DNA of 64,000 bases from Albula goreensis (GCA_022829145.1 CM040761.1:13512245-13576244); one strand, 5' to 3'; positions 1 to 15,119 are shown, numbered from the stretch's first letter. Translations and numbers: made by a program. Notes: generated by a model from the letters alone, not told the origin.

Positions 1-996
1 ATGAGAAGAATAAATCAATCATCAAGATCAAGCAGCCACAGAACCACACAAGCAGAGGAACAAAAGAGAGGAGGCAGTTTCTATTTAAAACCTTTGACAG
101 GAAGCTGATCACTGGTTTACCTAACCGCTTCTCTAAAAAGCAGTTACTTACAATTCACACTGATATGCAAGAGGCGAACACAGAAACTGAAACTCAATGT
201 TCCTACAGTGAAGGGTTCTGTTGTTTCCATAGTGTGGGGTATTTTTGACATTATCTCAAGGTTTTCTCACATTACTTCACTGCAACCGCTGCGAAGTTGA
301 TTGCAATTTCAAACATCATTCCTTCATCTTCATGCAGCCAGCCACTGCACAGAAATTGCACCCTATTCCCTGGGACTCTGATAGGTGATCATGTAATAGA
401 CCTTCAACTCATCTGAGCTTTCAGAAAATGTTAACTCTTTGTGCAGACAAAAATGTAGAGAATCCTATTACCTGGCCTGTGAAGGCTGATGCTCAGTTAG
501 GAACTGGAGTCACTACACTGACTCACTATTACTGACTGTTGCTCATGCATACACCAATGTTACAGGACCTTCAGAAGACAAGGTCAAAGTCAACCATTTC
601 TTGGTGGTACCAGGCAATCAGCTTCACTCTATGTTAAAGCATTGATTCTTTTTTGCAGCGTATCCTTCAAAATGACAATGCTGTCATCCCCAGAGCACTA
701 AGCTGTACAATGCTTTCAGAATCTGTATGCATATTGTTAATATGTCAAAGGTGGTCTCGCTCATAATATATGAAATCAATCATACACATATAGGCTAATA
801 TGGAATGGTAACTGCTACAATGACGTTAATATCCGTCAATTAATCTTAAGAAGATAAACTTTTTGTGGAAGTGATATCACCTCTCTCCTGAAGTGACTAT
901 AAATTTCTGTTTCCCTTTGTTCACTGCCTCTGTCAACATGAGTTTACACAAATGGGTGGGGCAGTTGGGGGTGTGGGGTGAACACAAAATACTTAC
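1..996 (-). other. tmem131: tmem131 intron 5 (partial)
   Basis: AT-rich sequence with no exon-like open frame matching the next TMEM131 segment. Nothing else recognised. Confidence 0.6.
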
Positions 997-1120
997 CCTA
1001 CTTTCAAAAAAGGAGGCATGAAAATGAGCAGTTGCTGCTGATATTGATATTAAAATGATAGTTTCTTCTGAGCTAGGATTGTGCAAGTAAACTTTCTCCA
1101 ATTTTGGCATCCCAACAGGC
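997..1120 (-). CDS. tmem131: tmem131 exon 5
   Basis: A 124-base exon between a tttgtctttgcag acceptor and an AGG|GTAAGT donor. It encodes PVGMPKLEKVYLHNPSSEE and ATAHFHASFFESR, the first strand pair of the PapD-like region. Confidence 0.95.
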
Positions 1121-4100
1121 CTGCAAAGACAAACAATGTAAATAAGTACTGTGAGCAGTTATATTGGCATTCTACAAAACATGACGTCAGGCTGTGAAAT
1201 CAGACAGGTTAATGAGGATCAGCATTCATTCATTCATGCATTACTTTCTGGGCAACTGGTAACACTCAATGAATTACCCAAAGATATACATTCAAGAAAG
1301 AAAATATGACATATATTACTACATATGTATCCTACAAAATTCTAGTCAAACTTGAAAGCATGACAATATGTGGTTTCTTTGAGGAAACAAACCAGAAAAA
1401 AGGCTAGTAACATGAGTTTTGAAATTGGTTGCAGGACACTTTTTAACATCAGGCATTAACTGCTGTTGCTGTGACAACGTGTAGCATTGCAAGTGCTGTG
1501 CAGTGTGGAATCACACACCTGTGATTCTGCCCCTCCCTCTGTGCACACATTTGCATGAGATCGGGCCTGCCTCGCACGCCTCTCTAACGAATGCGACTGG
1601 TCATGCCGCTGTTCATTTGCGGGAGTCAAGTCTGTGGGCAGCAATGTTAGTGTTGACTGTGTGGGGAGCATGGGGCCAGTAGTGAGTGGAACCACTGAGG
1701 CAGAGGTCACATGCTGGACAAAAGTGAAAGTAACTTCAATCCAAGTTTCATTATTCTGTATTTGTGGGGGGTACTGATTTCAGACTTTCAAGAACAAGAC
1801 AGTAAATATAATTTCCTCCCTATTTTCTCATTTCTTATGATGAGACATACTTTCGACACCATCTTAAAAATGTGATAAATTAATAATGGTGTGTGCTTTA
1901 ATGAAAAAAGTGCCTCCTTACTGATAAGATTAGAATTAATAATGCTTAACTTCAGAAATGAGTTAAACAAGCATTGGCCCAATAATGCATGCACATTTTT
2001 CAGGGATGAATCAAATGAATGATCCAGAAATTAAAAATGCCTAAGTATTTTTTCTTTGCTCCATATCTAACCTACGCTTCACAATCAGATCAAACCTTAT
2101 TCAAAGGACTTTAACTGTAGGACATTTCACTGGACACTGTCTGTGATAAAGCAGCTTGACCACCCAAAAAGTCCTTCTGCAGATTCCAGGAAGCCCACCC
2201 CTGGGGCTTGCATTATCAATTCCGCTGAAGCGGTCTACCATTCCAGACTGCTGCGCTCTGAGGAGCAACCCGACACGCCACTTGGCGCGGGGAAACCACG
2301 GCCCCCATGAACCCTCTAATTTGTCAATTGGCTTTGGTGTTGATTTAAGTAACTCTAGTGTATGAGGCTGAAGCTGTGTTTACTTCTAGTTATTCCAGTG
2401 TTGGGGACTGGGACTGTGTTGGGTTAAGTTCCTCTCGTGTAAAGGGCTGGAGCAGTCTGAACTGAAGTGACTCAATGGAATGCATTAGCAAAGCCCTCTC
2501 TCTTATCCATTAACATGTGGAGATGTGAGTCAATGCTACAATCTAGTCCATCTTTCAATGGTTATGGTTAGGCGAATATTATCTACACAGACATACTGAG
2601 CAGTTTGTAAAGACAGTATTTAAAACATCTTGAATTTATTCATCTATATTTCATTCATCTTTGCTACACACAGGATACAGTAAGCTAGAGCAACCAAAAC
2701 AAGAAAATGAACACAAGATTTTAAAGCAAATTTTAACCTTGTTGTTTTAGTGTGTGACTTTTACTTCATTCTGGTAAGAAGTCAGTCATACCTGCGGATT
2801 TTCAGTTAAGTTTTTGGTCATTAAAAAAAAAAAAAAAAATTGAAAAGGGAGAAAAGCTATCTAATTTTTCATGCATGTCACTTAACACAGGTTTCCCTAC
2901 TATTGCCATTTGACCATGACTTGTTTATCTTGGCAGGAAGGTAAATAAGCTTGATATCAGTCAAATTAGGCAGAGATGACTGCCGGATGGAAAAACAAAC
3001 CCTTCTCTGCTCATCTGAGGATCACCTGATCTCACAGCCACAGGCTAGCAGATGACATCCAACGCCACACAACATATCAGTACCAGATAAACCTGAGAGA
3101 TTTATGGAGCAGGTCAATTTAGCTCTGCCTTCACTGCACTTCTTTTAGAAACCAAATGAGACTCTCAAGGTTGTAAGGGTGATTTCTTCCAAACAGGCAC
3201 TGTTGGAGGGAAAGAGGGCTGTTGAGAAACAAGGGCAGGGGCTATTATCTGTAGCTTCTGTGAGGGTTCAGGCTGGACAGGCCTAGCAAGCTACAAGACT
3301 GAGGTATTGTGGGACAGAGCTTCTGTGACAGCAGGGATATTTAACGATTGCTCCTGCTTTGTGCTGAGGCAGTAGCCAATTATGAATTTCATGGAAGGAA
3401 GCACATTAGTGTCTCTACACTAACCTCTAGGCTGCATTAAGGATTCTCTATGACACTTTAAGCAGATGGCGTGACTGATAAAGACAGGTTAGTCTCCACA
3501 CTGGTAGCTTTTACAGAAACATTTCACTTTCCTTCTGCATGCATGAGAAATGGCTGCAGGGAAGTTTTAGAAACCAGATATTAGTGTGCAGTGGAGGGTC
3601 ACATGAAGACAATGGAACAATTTTAGAATAATGCTACAGCATGTGAGCTCATGCAGCAGTAGGTAAAGACCTTTCTAATGCACATCTAGTTCATGAGTCC
3701 CTTTGACATCAGCCAAAGGAAATAAAATCTACTTTCACATCAACAAAAATTGTCACAATTTCCATCAAGCTTGAGTGGTATTCACTTATGAGACAAACTC
3801 AGCTGTCAAAAAATTTTGTCAAACTAATTTTTACTTCTTGTAAAAAGGGCTTTTAAAGCATCTTTAATTCGGGCACTAGACAATTTTTTCCTGAACTTCA
3901 AAATAATTTTCAATATCTCCTTACACATTTCAAAATGAATACTTTTCACATCATAAGTGAGAGTTCTACAGACAAAAGTTCACAGATTTGTGTGTTTTCC
4001 TATGTATACAGATTGGGTAACTGAGGAAAAAAACATTTCTTTTCAAAGAAACCTTTGACAGAACAAGGCAAGGCAGGTGCCTCAAAGCAACGTCAGGCTT

Positions 4101-6292
4101 AACACAGAATTGCCTATGTCCCATGGCGACAACGACCAGGCAGACTCATGCCTCTGCTGTACTGTTACTGCATTCAAATGTTTTAACTGCTACAAGACCA
4201 GACCGTTTCTAAGGCCTTGTGCATTAAGTTCAACAGTTAATCGATTTCAGTCCTATTGTAATTTAATAATTAATACTATGGCAGGTCAGCTACTGTTTCC
4301 TCACTTCACTCACCGCCTCTATATTAACTGCAGCCGATGGCTTCCTATTTGCCTTCACTCAGGTAGCAGCTTTGTGAATATTAAAAACTCTGCCCTCACT
4401 GTTTACACTGCTAAATCCTTAATCAAAACAGCCTACCATCAAATCTGGACCAAAAAAAAAAAAAAAAACCCAACAGAGAGTGAATTACACACTGAGGAGA
4501 TAGTCACATAAACATGCAAACAAGGCAGCATCTGGTTCGGCTTAAATTCATAAAAAAAACAGGCGAACAACTTCTATGCTCGTTACAGCATATGTTTCCC
4601 TCCCAAAGCAGCATTTCCGCTGCTCTCTGCTAACCACAAGCATGTAAATGTACAGTTCCAGCGCAGCGGCTGAGGCCTGTTCTCCCAGGAACTATCACAC
4701 TCAGCTCTCATGACCAAAGCCCTGTCACAGTGTTACCAGGAACACAGAGCACAAAGAGCTGAGCATGCCTGGACCCTGAGGCAGCCCGTGCCGTTGGACC
4801 TGGGAGAGAGGAGGCATGCATCAGCCGCGGGCCTGAGACAGCACACACTGCACAGCTCTGCACACACCCGATTACAGCAACATTTATGCCCCTCCAACAT
4901 TAATACTATACAAATACGGCTGAAGAATTTGATTTCAAACTCCAATGCTAAACCCTCTAGCAGAGCGCCTGCAACTTTGATAACTTTTCTGGGCTTGGTT
5001 TCCTGCTAAATGATTTGCACCACAAGATGTCAATTTCTTTTTAAAAAACACAAACAAGACTCTATGCCAACACCCAAGATTGCTTTTCATGAAAATTCAA
5101 AACTGACACTGGTTTATTAGCAAAGAACATTGCCAAAGCAAGACAGAGTTCTAGCACATTGGAGTGAGAAACCAAGGATTGCATGACATTGACACTGTCA
5201 TAGGGATACATATTTGTGACCCCTCTTGTCAAATTTTCAGAAAGCACATCTCCAGAAGGGAAATGATTAACTACAACGTCAAGACAAGATGAAGACTTTT
5301 AACAAACTCAAACAGTGGCCAAAGGCCAATCATTGCACCTAAGAGAGAGAATACTTTTAAAGCAGCAACCAACTGCTGATAAACAGAGACAGAGGACCTC
5401 TTACCTCTTACCAAGGACCAATCACTGAGTGTAAAAGAAAGATGGAACAGTAACCAATCAGTGAAGAAAGAGACTGGGCTATGTAAAACACTGACCAATC
5501 ACTGTGCGCCAGGTACAGGGGTCCATGTAAAACACTGACCAATCACTGCACTGGAATGCATAAGCATAACATGTAAAATGGTGACAGATTGAGGGTGGTT
5601 TAAAAGGTACTTACTGCTCATGAAAGTCCAACATGGGCGGCTCAAAGCGCATGGGCCTGAAGTTCCCCCGGTGGAAGGGTGCGCTGTGGACGACAGGAGA
5701 GAACTGAAGCAGCAGCAAGGACAGAACTGCCTCCATCCAGCTATGTGTCTAACAAACCATCAGTGCATGTGCTTGTATGTGTGTGCATTTGTGCTACTGT
5801 ACAAGTGCAAATGAGTTATATGTGCTATGTCTGTGTGTATGTGAGGTGTGGGAGTGCCTATCAATATTATGTGGGTGTGGTATGACTCTGTGTGTGTGTG
5901 TGTGTGTGTGGTGATGTCAGATGTGTGCTCAAAAGACTGTTGGCAGGAACTTGCTAGACCTGCCTGGTGACAATGTTTGCAGGTGTCTCATAGCACATCT
6001 CCTGCTTTTGTAAAACAAATAAACTAAGGCATTTATTATTTTTCTTTTTAGTTCCAAAGCAGGTCACCCAGGGAGAATTTCTTCACATTTAATCTAATAC
6101 TCCACTGGAGACAAATTTAAACAGCAACAGCTGAATTACTTAGACTGAATTAAGTGGCATACACTCAAAATAAAGAAAAAAAGTGTCACCTCATGACACA
6201 AACTTCAGCAACAAAAGAGACAAGATATGGTTACTAGCCATTATTCATATACACTCAAAACTTCAGCAGTTACCATGAGTGTTTGACTGAAT

Positions 6293-6372
<80 letters not shown>

Positions 6373-9300
6373 GGTGCTGTTACTGTATCACATGTCAAAT
6401 CCCAATGTGTACTCAAGTGATTTCCTTTATCATTAATACTGTGACTTCCACTGCTGAATTTAAACCTTTAACTCTGATATAGGGTGCTGGCAGGTGCTAA
6501 AATGAGCAGTAGTTCATGAGCAGCTTGAAAACACAGGTCACACTGTAAAAGCATGGAGTTCTGTATGGATGAGAAGGACACAGTCCCACCACAGCAGAGT
6601 AAGACACTGATCAATAACTACACGTAGCATTTGGTTATGACCATTGCCACACCAGGTGGCTTAACCAGTTATCGAGTCTAAGGCAGTGATCAATTTTGCA
6701 CAATGGGAATTGGGTGTTGCATACCTTTCTATAATAAACAGGTTGGCATAATAATAGTTAGTGTCATAAATATGTTTCTATATCGAAAATCATACCAAAG
6801 CAAATACTTTTCATTGTTGCTGTATACAGTCATAACACGCTTTAGGGGGTTCCCAATATTCACTGTGGTGAGAACTTCCACCCTTTGTATTTTCAACACA
6901 ACTGAAAATATTAATTTGTCAAATGACTGTGATGGCCAGACAGAAGACAACCTTAGTCAGTAGTAGCTGAGTCTCTTTCAAATAATCCTGGCTGCCAGCG
7001 AGCGTGTGTCCTACACAGTTAATGCACAAGCATGTCTGTGTGTGTTTGTGCCGTTTGTGTGTGTGTCCCTCACCGTGTTGACATCGCTCGGCTCGAGGAG
7101 AGCCCTGGAACTCGAGACGCCTTGCCCAAGCGCTGGAGAGGCAGCTGACAGTACAGCAGGTGCGCTGGCTGAGTGGCGTGAGGCAACGCTGTTATTAAAA
7201 TCAGACCTGCCGCAAAATCGCACTCCGAAATACTTTAACCCTTTAACCCTTTCAACACAGATGAAATTCCTGCAGACTAAGGGCAAATTTAGAAGAAGCA
7301 GACAGACCTGGGTCATAAATATGTGACCCAGGTCTGTATAAAAATACAAGGCAGGACCCAGTTCACCCACAGAGACATTTCATTCTTCATAATGTAACCC
7401 TGATTAAAGTATAAGTACTTCCAATGTGCATGGATCAGTGCCAGATACAAGCACAAATGCAACAAAATATCTGTCCTGCCATGATAACAGTGGCAGTCAT
7501 AGCGATGGTAAGCCGATATCAGCACCCCACACATAAACACATACACAGGCATGTGCACACACAGGTTGGGAATGTACAGCATTCTGGTTCTGTTATGAAC
7601 CCTGCATATTACCCAGTTGTCCATTTGTAAACAGTTTGGACACAAACATGCTTTTATTGGGTTGGCAAACAATTACACGAGTCAGTTTGACTGATCTGCC
7701 GATAAGGGTGTTTGAACAGTGTGGCTGAATGTGGACGGGTGCCAGAGACAGGCCGGAGGGTGCAGGTGTTGGGTTTCACTGAGGTGGACTGAAGCAGTGG
7801 GGAGGAGGTCGGTCCCTTTAACTTAGGTATGGCACAAACTGGCGATATTACAGTCATTTCAGTCAGCTATCAATTAATTAACCAATTCAACAATGAGGTC
7901 TCAAGTGGCAAATTCTTACAGCCGGGGGGAAAAGAGGAATGTGTAGTGGATTTCACAGTGCTGTTCTCAAGCCTGACAAAAATTACCCTTCACAGTTTCT
8001 GACCGTCACACAACAGTAATAAAAATCTGAAAAACGACTTCCTCAGCAAAAATCAAAGTATTAAAACAGATCTGTTGATACAGATCTTGTCGCAGACCTC
8101 CCTGCAACAAAAACACAAAATAAGAGCTTAACCAATACCATAGTGCTGATTTAAGAGCTGAATACTCGTCACAAACACTCTCAGATGAGTGTTCTCAGCG
8201 CTTCCTGATACGAGACATCCAAGTGGGGCAAAAGCCCTGGCGCACACATCATGATTCTTATGGTCAAGCAATTTCATAGCGCTTACCCCTGGCCTGAAAA
8301 AGGTACATTTTTCCACCAGCTTAACCAACATGACCCTTTCATTTGTACACCATGTCACAAGTGGAAAGGGCAATCCACTTACTCTATACATGGGTCTTCA
8401 TACATGTACACTTGCACACATGCGTGTGTGCATGCATGTTCATGTGTGCATGCGAGTATATATATATAGCTTATTCAGCACTTGACACTGCAGGTATTAG
8501 AGTGGGGTACAATCTGAGTGGCAGCTTATCACTGTGTACTCTCAGAGGAACGTGCTGGTCTGGCAGAAAGACGTGGCGTAACACGGTGCAGCGCGGTTAG
8601 ACACGTGTCACTTTGACCTTCAGGTGAATAAATCACACTAGCATCAGCCTGCTAGCCAGCTCGGCACACCTCTCCCCCATCTTATGCATTACAAGGAGGA
8701 AAACTGAACCCTGCTGCCTGTGCCTGACTGGTCACAGAGGAAAGTGAGTTCATGGGAAACCTTTCAAAACCGTTACACCATCTTCCCAACACAGTGGTGT
8801 CCAGAAAACCCATGATGCAAGATCGTGCAATTCTAAATCCAAGACATTACAAAAACTTACTCACATCATAATGCCCCTGCACAGAAACCCCCTTCTACAA
8901 CAAACAACCTTTGATGTGTTAATGTGTCGAGACACACAGGGGAGCCTGTGTTTGTGTTTGCCACTGTGAGTGGCCAGGAGAGAGCGATTAGACAGATAAA
9001 TGGTGTTTGGATGAGTCAGACCGAGTGGTGAGACGGAGGAGTTAACCACAAGGAGGGGGGCAGCAGAGAGACTAAGCGACACTCACCCCCCACCATAGAG
9101 ACCAAACAACGCCGGCTTTCATCAACAGAGGTGGCATTGGCCACGCGTCTGTGGTCGCGTTCCACTCGTCAGACAGACGCAGCATAAAGGGTGGGTTCGC
9201 TCACAGGGCCAGCTGCGCACAAACAACATGATAAACTCCAGCGTGCGAGTGATGGGACACTGATGCTTCATGAGCTACACAAAGGATGCCACAATGAGTG

Positions 9301-12300
9301 GTCAATCAGCTACATATTTGAGCCGTTCAAGATTTTGCTCTCCACAGCAGAGCACAACGATCAGTGAGTCAGTGATTGCCAGTGTGCATTTTTGGTTCCA
9401 TGAAACGCCATACCCCAAATACCCGTTAGTAGACTGGAACACAGATCTCTCTGTAGCTCCCACATTTAAGAACACAGAGACAAGTGCTCACCAGCAGAGG
9501 AAACAGGACCACATCACAAGGCAGGGCACACTGTTAGGATCACTTCATCACCTTTATGATGGCTCTTTTCCCCTTTATGAAAAGAGCCATCCTCCCACTT
9601 ACTCTTATCAAACTGCTCTTTCTACCTCTTTCATTAGCAAAAAAGAAAAAGAAAACATGTAATGCTGATTCTTTCACCTTTTGCCTCCTGGCAAAGAAGC
9701 ACTGTGGTAGACAAATTTAGAGCATAAATGTACAAGTAGTAATGTACAAGAAGTAATTTGGGTTAAAAATCTCACAACAATACTACTCATCACAATACAA
9801 TATCCAACAATCTTATTTTTCCATCACTCACCCAAGCCATTTCACTAACCAAAGAACTCCACCCACACACAGTGCCGAGCATGGCTGTCAGCTTCTGCGA
9901 TATGTGAAGTGACCATGAGCAGGCTTATCTAAAACTCTCAATAAGCACATACACTCGTATTATGTGGACATTGATCCATATTAACATTTCAGTCAAAGTC
10001 AAACATTGACTAAAGCACTGAATGCATGACCTTAATTAAACTAATGCACTCATTAAACCCTCTCTCCAATCTGGCAACCACTGGCCAGGCCCACTCACAG
10101 CAGAGAATACACTCTTACCACATCAGCACAAAAACACAAGAGATCCACTCCACTGCACACTCTAACCGGTATCTACGTGCGCCAGCTAACCTTTATCGCT
10201 TTACTGTGCTGCAGTATTTTGTAGGGTCATAAAACGCACTTCCACCATTGCTGCCTGGACGCGTCAAGCTACGGAGATGGCCCAAAACATTCAATCTGCC
10301 TCCTTCTCCAAAGTGGTGCTTTGTCAGCAGTATCTGCACACTCAACAGATAGAGAAACGATGCAAAAGCCAGAAAGCCACCATCAGTGTGTGAATTACCA
10401 CATAGTTCCCCACATTCAAAATGATGCTGTGCAAGTGAACCAGTGTTGATGTGTACAGCCAATTATCTAATCAAGCCGGAGTGATACAAAAACAAAACCT
10501 TGCATACACAGCTCTGCTCTCCAGGGACAGAGCTGCACACTCCTAATTTACAGCATAGTGAGATGCTAACGGCCGCAAGAGCTAACCAAAGGCCATGTGC
10601 AGCTCGGAAAGACAGCTCAGTGAACAGCAGTTTCTAAAGGTCTGTACGCACTGCCTCTTTTGCATACTTCATCTGCAGGAGCTGATCCACAACCATTTTG
10701 ACTTCCTGTGACAAACAAGCGAAGGGACCACAGACAAACAGGAACAAAATTGTACCGTATCTGTGAAATTAAAAACATTTTTGCCATAGAAGCACAGCTT
10801 ATATCAAGAACCTCAGATCTGGTTTCAGACTAAACTTCTGGACAAGGCTAGTCTTCTATTCTTAAAAACAGGGCTTCTAAGGAGCTGGAAAGCCCTGGCT
10901 TCACTGGGAGCAGTGGCACAGTACTGACAGCAGCTTAACTGAGTGCAAGATCTCTTCCCAAACAGTCATCCAGTATATGCACTTCAGCTTAAAAAAAATA
11001 AATAAATAAAAACTTAGAGGTCCATTTCCGGCAATGGGTTCATTCTCTGCTTACTGGCCGGGATGGGGCGAATGGCTTCTGTGGTCTGTAACAGTGCCCT
11101 GCTTCGGTGGGCATTTCAGGGTCCCTCTACACCCCTAAACTGGCTCACCATGAGAACCATGTTTTTATTCAGCATCTGTAGACACACCTTTCCAGTGTGC
11201 CAGAGGAAAACTGACCAATTGAAGGCAAGACCATCCCCAAAACCCCATCTTTACGGAACTCTTAACTAGACTGGTCATCGCTCCTTCCTGTTGCAGGAAA
11301 TCAGAGTGCTGGGGCAATCGCAAACAAGGTGCGGCGCTCCCGTTATCTTCAAACCACAAACTATTTCCACATTGTAGAAAACTCTCAACAGGGTTCATTG
11401 ACTTGTTTACTTAAGAAAAGTGTAAAGCGATGTGCAATGCCACTGGCTCTTTCACTATGGTCTTCCCATTTTGATTTGCATCATGTTCAAAGGGTGAGCA
11501 GAGACCGGGGAGCAGAAGCTGGGGAAACTCTGCGTTTCCTCATGGTGGTAGAAACATATTGAAGAATGGGAGGAGCAGGGTGCAGAATTCAGTGGACAGG
11601 ATAATGTTAACTGGTTTTTTTTTTTTTTTTTTACAAAGGTGTGATAGATCAGACCTCTCACATGGTGGGAACATCTATGCACAAAAAAGTGCATAAATAA
11701 ATCTTCACCACAAATCTTTGTTGAGAAGAACAAAGAGCTCAACTCAAGAATGAAAGTCCCTTACCTTTTTTGATGATATGAACTAAAATCGAGGTCAGAC
11801 TCCGCCTATAGACAGATAAAAGCAGATATTCAAGATGAATGACTCATACTTGGTACGTAAATAACTGCATTGCCTATTTTACAGTATGGGCTATCAATTA
11901 AATATGCACAAGATCATAGTACTTATTATCTGGCATTTTTAAAACATAAATGCAGAAGCATTGGCAAAAGCGACCATACCGCACTTCAGATCATTGTATG
12001 AGTCATACAGTACATGAGCGCTTAACAGACATTACACAACTTACCTCTGAGAGGCCCCCTTCGCCAAAATGTAGCACCTCTAAAATTGTGTCTGACTGGA
12101 TAAATGCTGTGGGAACAAACAAAGGTGTGTCATTACACTGCTGTGTGTCAACAGAAAACAGACAGGGCAATGTGGTCACTGCCATCACATCTATATATCC
12201 ACATCTCAGAAAGACTAAAGGGAAGAGAGGAGGGAAAAATGAAAAGGTCACCACAAAATAACTCCCCTTTTTCTGGGAGCAAAACAAATAATTAGACAAC

Positions 12301-15052
12301 TGTACACATGCCAGATATGCAGTGCCTAAAACCATCTTCTGAGATATTATGTAATTACTAATCTAATTACTAATCTAATAACTGTGTCATTGCACATTTC
12401 ATTGGCTGACAAAACAGTACCACTTCATGGAGCTTGCTGACACAAACCAGTCAGAATGGTGTTTATATAGATGCAAAGTGGTTTTTCTTTATGAATAGCT
12501 ATGCTACCACATTGTTTTTTCATGTGAAATCAAGTCATTGATATTTAGTTATTATAATTTACTTTACAGTTAAAATAAGAGGTTCTTTGATTACTCTCAA
12601 ACTTGAGGAAGAAGTTGCAAGCTACAGTGCCAATTGTGTATTCAGTTGGGGAATCATATTGTTGCAAAATAGAAGACATTTGTGTCATGTATCAAGTTGT
12701 TTCTCAAGAGCAATCAGCCTACTGTATCAACTTGTTGTGAGATCAGACGTTTACTCTGCTAACATCTATACTGAATGGACTGGCAAGTGGTCAAAATGGA
12801 ATACATCACACCATTGTTTGCAGAGTGATTCACACCTCTTCAAACCGCGATTATGCTGTTAGCATATGTATTTAAGCAAGGTGCTGTGATACAGCAGGTA
12901 CTTTGCCCCTGAGCCACCCAGAGAAAAGCAATCATACACAGTCTGATAATCAGCTGGGCTGGGTGTACAATTTGAAGATTGTAGAAAGAGAAGGGGGGTC
13001 ACACCTTGTGCATGTGAGCACAGAAGTGGGAAACCCACACTGCAGCCTGGGACTGGAAGACTTGGCTAATTCCTCATTTTCCAATATTTGGAAGTCGACT
13101 TGCGACCACAGCTAAATGAAAGCCAGGCCTAAGCAAACAGTGCAACTGAGGATACGCTGCTCCGCTTCGTCACTGAGCTCCAGGTTCTATTATTAGTTAG
13201 CGGTGTGGTGTAACGCCGCTGGTGTTTATAGGTTATAGCGGCAGTGTCAGTCCAGAGTTTGAGCCCAGGACTTACCCCCTACCACTGCAGCAAGGCTCTG
13301 AAACTACACAGAGGGCATTCATGGGCAGCAGACTTAACACACTCCCCTGCTGTATTCATATACTGGCGCTTCAGTGTTCAAAATATTTCAAAGAAGATTC
13401 TCAAAAAAAAGAAGATATCCATTCCTACATATGCAAATATTCAGTGTGACACACTGTGAAGGTGAAAGCTATAGAGTGGGTGTCGGTTTTATTAGCATAA
13501 AAGAAGTGAAATAGTAAAACTGTGATAGAATGAGACAAGTGAGAACAGCTGACATTCCGTATGTGTGGTGCAATCCTATTTATGAATCTGATCACATTTG
13601 CAAATGAGCCAAGCCCACAGGTGTAAAATAGCTGAAGGTATGTGTGGGAGTTGGGCTTTATTACTGAGGCTCGTAGAGAGGCTGAACGTCATCATCACAT
13701 GAGATGAGAAAAAGGGAGATTCACAGTTCACTAGTAGGAAAGGAAGTCTGGTTCAAAATAGCATAACAGAATCACCAGGCCTACATGTTGCCCCTTTGAA
13801 TCACATGGCCTATTTTGAGTTCTGCTACTAAACCCTTCCATACCTCATGAATATTACAACACAATACAACTACAACACAAGAAACAAGATCAAGGTAACA
13901 AGAGCACCACACTTGACATATACCAGGGAAAGAATACAGATGAATTTTGCCTGGTACATGGTAACTATTGTAAAAGGTCACAAATGGTCAATGAATCTCA
14001 AAGTTGAAGCGGACAAGAGGAAGTAGCTACGTTCTGTTTAGTGCTATGGAGCAATCCCCAGGGGGGATAGCACTTTGCACTCAACGCAAGAGCAGATGGT
14101 TATGCAATATGGCATATACCATTTCCTCCAGTTGTAGTCTCCCCCTGAAGTTGTGTATACATTTACATGAAACCTACATGAGATATGCAAGACTCATATA
14201 GTGAGAAATCACCTTAATTTCATGTTTTTACTGCACAGTATTCCAAGCAGCTTGCATGAGATGATCTGCATTATATATTCAACTTTAAAATAAGAGAAGT
14301 TCTAGGCTGTGGCTGGTGTGAAATGTTTAGTCTATTTCAGCACTATCCCTGTCATTTCTCACCGTTCCCTCCTCGCTGTTGCTCACAGCATGACTTGAGG
14401 GCAAACTTGAGAACCAATGCACACTGACAGTGAAAATGAGCAAACAGTAATCCCCATCAAAAACAGGAACATTTGGTTTCACCAAACTCGCTGACAAACA
14501 AACTTCATTTTACTACATGTAAATGTAAGCCATTGCAAGAACAATATGCACATTGTAAGTGTGCTTGCAGACTTCATGCATAAATGAGACTGTACTAATG
14601 CAATGGAGAGACACAGACCATTTGTAGCAAATAGGATGGATAAGGAGAGTGCAGAGAAGCACAGTACAGCCAGGGTGGAGAAACTTTCAGCCTCACAAAG
14701 ATACTTTATCAGTGTCACAGGGCAGACCTGGAGCTCACTGATATTGCATCACTCTCATAATCTCATCCACAGCGGATTCCTAAAACAACTGACTAGGACC
14801 CTTGGAAAACAGATAAAGGTCCTCAGCAAGTCAGACTACATTCATTTAGAAATAGCTAGGAGTTTAAAGGATACTCACAATAAAACAGGGTTGAGTTTAA
14901 AGGCACCCACTGTAAAACAGGGTTGAGTTTAAAGGCACCCACTCTAAAACAGGGTTTTGAGTTTAAAGGTACTCAATCTAAAGCAGGGTTTTGGTGGGCA
15001 ATCTTTCTGGGAAGTCTTTCTTTGTTATGTAATGCAAAACAAGTGTATTCAT

Positions 15053-15090
<38 letters not shown>

Positions 15091-15119
15091 CCACACACAT
15101 CCACACACATCACACACAT

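Larger units (their letters stand above)
1121..5614 (-). other. tmem131: tmem131 intron 4
   Basis: Holds a short GC-richer island (about 2155-2320), a three-copy repeat of about 40 bp (2348-2457), an A17 tract near 2823 and an array of CCAAT boxes beside exon 4 (5326-5543). The plus-strand open frame at 4077-4511 ends through an A-run and has no splice or family support. Confidence 0.6.
5684..11764 (-). other. tmem131: tmem131 intron 3
   Basis: Holds a short GT tract (about 5890-5910), a long GT microsatellite (about 6291-6370) and two perfect hairpins (7302-7337 and 9558-9591). No exon was supported. Confidence 0.6.

Noticed and set aside
4077..4511. 144-residue plus-strand open frame in tmem131 intron 4
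   Set aside because: No family resemblance; it ends through an A16 tract and has no splice support.
6291..6482. Cys-Val repeat open frame
   Set aside because: It is created by the GT microsatellite.
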